Source: Ignavibacteria bacterium | Lineage (GTDB): Bacteria > Bacteroidota > Ignavibacteria > Tepidaquicellales > Tepidaquicellaceae | Assembly (NCBI GenBank): GCA_041649015.1 | Contig: JBAZNU010000005.1 | Coordinates: 186,001 to 250,000 of the forward strand | Direction: 5' to 3' | DNA: 64,000 nucleotides | In this document: one piece after another, positions 62,234 to 64,000 of the stretch | Position numbering within the stretch: the first letter of the stretch is position 1 | Layout of the letters: every line of letters starts with the position of its first letter | Program-made: the position numbers and the translations under genes | The notes under the pieces: generated by a model | What the model saw: only the letters and a program-made list of their open reading frames with translations | What the model was told of the DNA's origin: nothing | Database searches by the model: none

Positions 62234-64000
62234 ATGAAAAGATACGGTTTTGCCGGTAATCTTTGGAGAAAGCTGGGTATAACAAACCCTCTTACCGATT
62301 TAAGTATTAAGATAACCCTGATTGTAGTTACAATTGTAATTATTTCTTTGTTCTTACCTTCTTACAGAACTATAGATTCCGACCATGAAGTAGGAACTAT
62401 TTGGTCTACTGAAGACCTGATAGCAACATTCACGTTTCCAATTTACAAAAATGATGAGCTTCTTGAGCAGGAAAAGAAAGATGTGACTAACAATATAATT
62501 CCTGTATTTATAGATACTGTAAGCAGTTTTAATGAAACAAGGGACTCAATAAAATCCTACCTGAATATCTTAAGTAATTATTTAAAGGAAAAAATTAAAG
62601 AAGAAAAAGCCGATCAGAATTACATCTCGCAAGCAAAAGTTCTTTTGAACCTTAATGTGGCGGATGAACAATGGTATCAATTGATTAAATTATACAAAGG
62701 AGAAATAAAAGACGGTACAAAAGATTATAACGAATATATAAGTACTCTGCAGAAAATGCTTATTGATCTCGCAAAGAATCAAATTATTAACTTCAAACGT
62801 GATGAACTGCATTCCAATAAAATATCAATTAAAAAACCGGACAGTAAATTACAGAAAATAGAATCTGCCGACAAAGTAATGACCGTGAAAGAGGTCAATC
62901 AGGCTTTTGATAAAAAGTCTTTACAGTCGATTGAAGATAGTAACCTTCGTCTTATAGCGATTGAAATAGCAAGAAATCTTCTGAAAGAAAATTTATTCTT
63001 TAATGAGGAGCTGACAAATCTTGAAATACAAAATAGAATAGAGCAAATACCTAAGACTATTGGTATTGTAAAGGAAAATGAAAGAATCATTAGCAAACAT
63101 GAACCAATAACAGAACTCTCGAAGCAAAAACTTGATTCTTATAAAAAAGTTCGTCTCGAAAGAATTGGTGTTCAGGATTATTTTGCACAGTATGTTGGTA
63201 AAATACTTTCGGTAATTGTTTTAATTGTAATCTTAGGATTCTATCTGTTTTATTTTCGTAAAGATATTTTTGATAATAATTTAAAACTTGCACTTGTAAG
63301 TTCTTTGATTGTTCTTGTTTGTTTCTTTGCTTTTATGAGTATGAGGTTAAAGGTAAACTCTCCGATTGAATACCTGATCTTTATTTCTGTTGCCTCAATT
63401 TTGTTGACTATTATTTTTGATTCACGGCTTGCGTTTTATGTTATAGTTATAACAACTTATCTTGTGGCATCTATTCGGGGAGGGGATTATACAATTGCTT
63501 TTATTTCTTTCTGTGGTTCAGTTTTAGCTATTTATAGTGTGCGGGATATTAAAAACAGATCACAGATTTTCAGGTCATTTTTCTTCATTCTCGGCGGATA
63601 TATTTTAGCCGTGCTTGCAGTTGGTCTTGATAGGTCTGAGGGATTCACAAAAATTGCAATTAACATCGCGTATATTGGTGTTAATGCTGTAATGTCTCCT
63701 GTTATTGCATATGGATTGCTGATATTTTATGAAAGAGTATTTAAAATTACTACAGACCTTACCCTTTTGGAGCTTGCTGATTTCAATCAGCCTTTGCTTA
63801 GGGAATTATCCACAAAAGCACCCGGTACATTTCATCATAGCGTTGTAATGGGAAATCTTGCTGAGGAAGCAGCTGCATCCATCGGTGCTAACAGGATTCT
63901 TGCTCGTGTCGGTTGTTACTATCATGATATTGGTAAGATTGCTAAACCCGATTTCTTCGTCGAAAATCAACTTGAAAGAGTGAATAAACATGAAACCCTG
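62234..64000 (+). CDS. 7TM-HD cyclic-di-AMP phosphodiesterase (PgpH-like), 3' end missing
   Basis: An open frame from ATG 62234 to the window edge, 589 codons with no stop. Order: membrane helix about 26-43, a large extracellular 7TMR-HDED domain (about 44-325), six or seven further helices (about 330-500), then an intracellular HD domain with HHSVVMGNLAEEAA (His534/His535) and YYHDIGK (His564-Asp565). Members of this family hydrolyse cyclic-di-AMP. The rest of the HD domain lies beyond the window. The assignment is firm; the nucleotide is inferred from the family. Confidence 0.92.
   Translation, partial: MKRYGFAGNLWRKLGITNPLTDLSIKITLIVVTIVIISLFLPSYRTIDSDHEVGTIWSTEDLIATFTFPIYKNDELLEQEKKDVTNNIIPVFIDTVSSFNETRDSIKSYLNILSNYLKEKIKEEKADQNYISQAKVLLNLNVADEQWYQLIKLYKGEIKDGTKDYNEYISTLQKMLIDLAKNQIINFKRDELHSNKISIKKPDSKLQKIESADKVMTVKEVNQAFDKKSLQSIEDSNLRLIAIEIARNLLKENLFFNEELTNLEIQNRIEQIPKTIGIVKENERIISKHEPITELSKQKLDSYKKVRLERIGVQDYFAQYVGKILSVIVLIVILGFYLFYFRKDIFDNNLKLALVSSLIVLVCFFAFMSMRLKVNSPIEYLIFISVASILLTIIFDSRLAFYVIVITTYLVASIRGGDYTIAFISFCGSVLAIYSVRDIKNRSQIFRSFFFILGGYILAVLAVGLDRSEGFTKIAINIAYIGVNAVMSPVIAYGLLIFYERVFKITTDLTLLELADFNQPLLRELSTKAPGTFHHSVVMGNLAEEAAASIGANRILARVGCYYHDIGKIAKPDFFVENQLERVNKHETL

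Noticed and set aside
1..64000. tRNA, rRNA, transposase or integrase genes
   Set aside because: None could be recognised by eye in any gap or frame, although short tRNAs could be missed without a covariance search.

Overview
The window is AT-rich bacterial DNA that best fits the Ignavibacteriota (Ignavibacteria-like) side of the Bacteroidota/Chlorobiota superphylum. Seven large secreted proteins end in the type IX secretion (T9SS) sorting domain with the NYPNPFN-type start and basic C-terminus typical of that group. There is also an outer-membrane TonB-type receptor with a carboxypeptidase-regulatory-like N-terminus, and start regions mostly lack strong Shine-Dalgarno sequences. The assignment rests on these family signatures; no marker gene such as 16S is present.

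Layout. 1-4676: a minus-strand defence-like block with three unrecognised genes, a DUF262-HNH protein, an EcoRI-type adenine methyltransferase and a DUF4145 protein. 4706-5180: a non-coding element carrying twelve exact 21-bp repeat units. 5248-6003: an orphan gene. 6141-13214: housekeeping genes (hydrolase, bacilliredoxin, clpC, fabH, ispE, GT9 glycosyltransferase). 13226-15621: DUF4287/DUF5655 protein, methyltransferase and ZIP transporter on the minus strand. 15998-19305: gatE and gatD, the two-subunit Glu-tRNA(Gln) amidotransferase known mainly from archaea. 19539-26243: small secreted protein, Nudix hydrolase, TonB-dependent receptor, meaB, T9SS protein. 26314-30611: methylmalonyl-CoA mutase large and small subunits. 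30925-39710: five tandem T9SS-sorted beta-propeller paralogues with exchanged N-termini, interspersed with two broken GH74-like gene starts. 40257-43182: RarD, YtxH, DUF948, exonuclease III. 43283-48099: two ADP-forming acyl-CoA synthetases, the first fused to a GNAT domain. 48113-49092: a class A beta-lactamase gene with an in-frame TGA, preceded by a T9SS tail remnant. 49225-54848: QueD, rhodanese, PAS histidine kinase, T9SS YCF48/BNR-repeat protein. 55176-56770: a BglII-like restriction-modification pair. 57003-57285: a second copy of the 21-bp-repeat element. 57428-61797: aconitase and a YyaL-type protein. 61907-64000: a small protein and a 7TM-HD phosphodiesterase that runs off the end.

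How the parts fit. The methylmalonyl-CoA mutase subunits with MeaB suggest interconversion of succinyl-CoA and methylmalonyl-CoA (propionate metabolism). The ADP-forming acyl-CoA synthetases would conserve energy from acyl-CoA, and aconitase links to the TCA cycle. The secreted propellers and the receptor form a surface/export layer, and the propeller array shows clear signs of recombination between copies.

Most notable: (1) a dispersed non-coding element with a conserved leader, a variable-number 21-bp array and a conserved right end, present twice, each time just upstream of a restriction-modification or defence operon; (2) a bacterial gatD-gatE pair; (3) an unrecognised gene trio beside the methyltransferase; (4) the recombining propeller array with GH74 relics.
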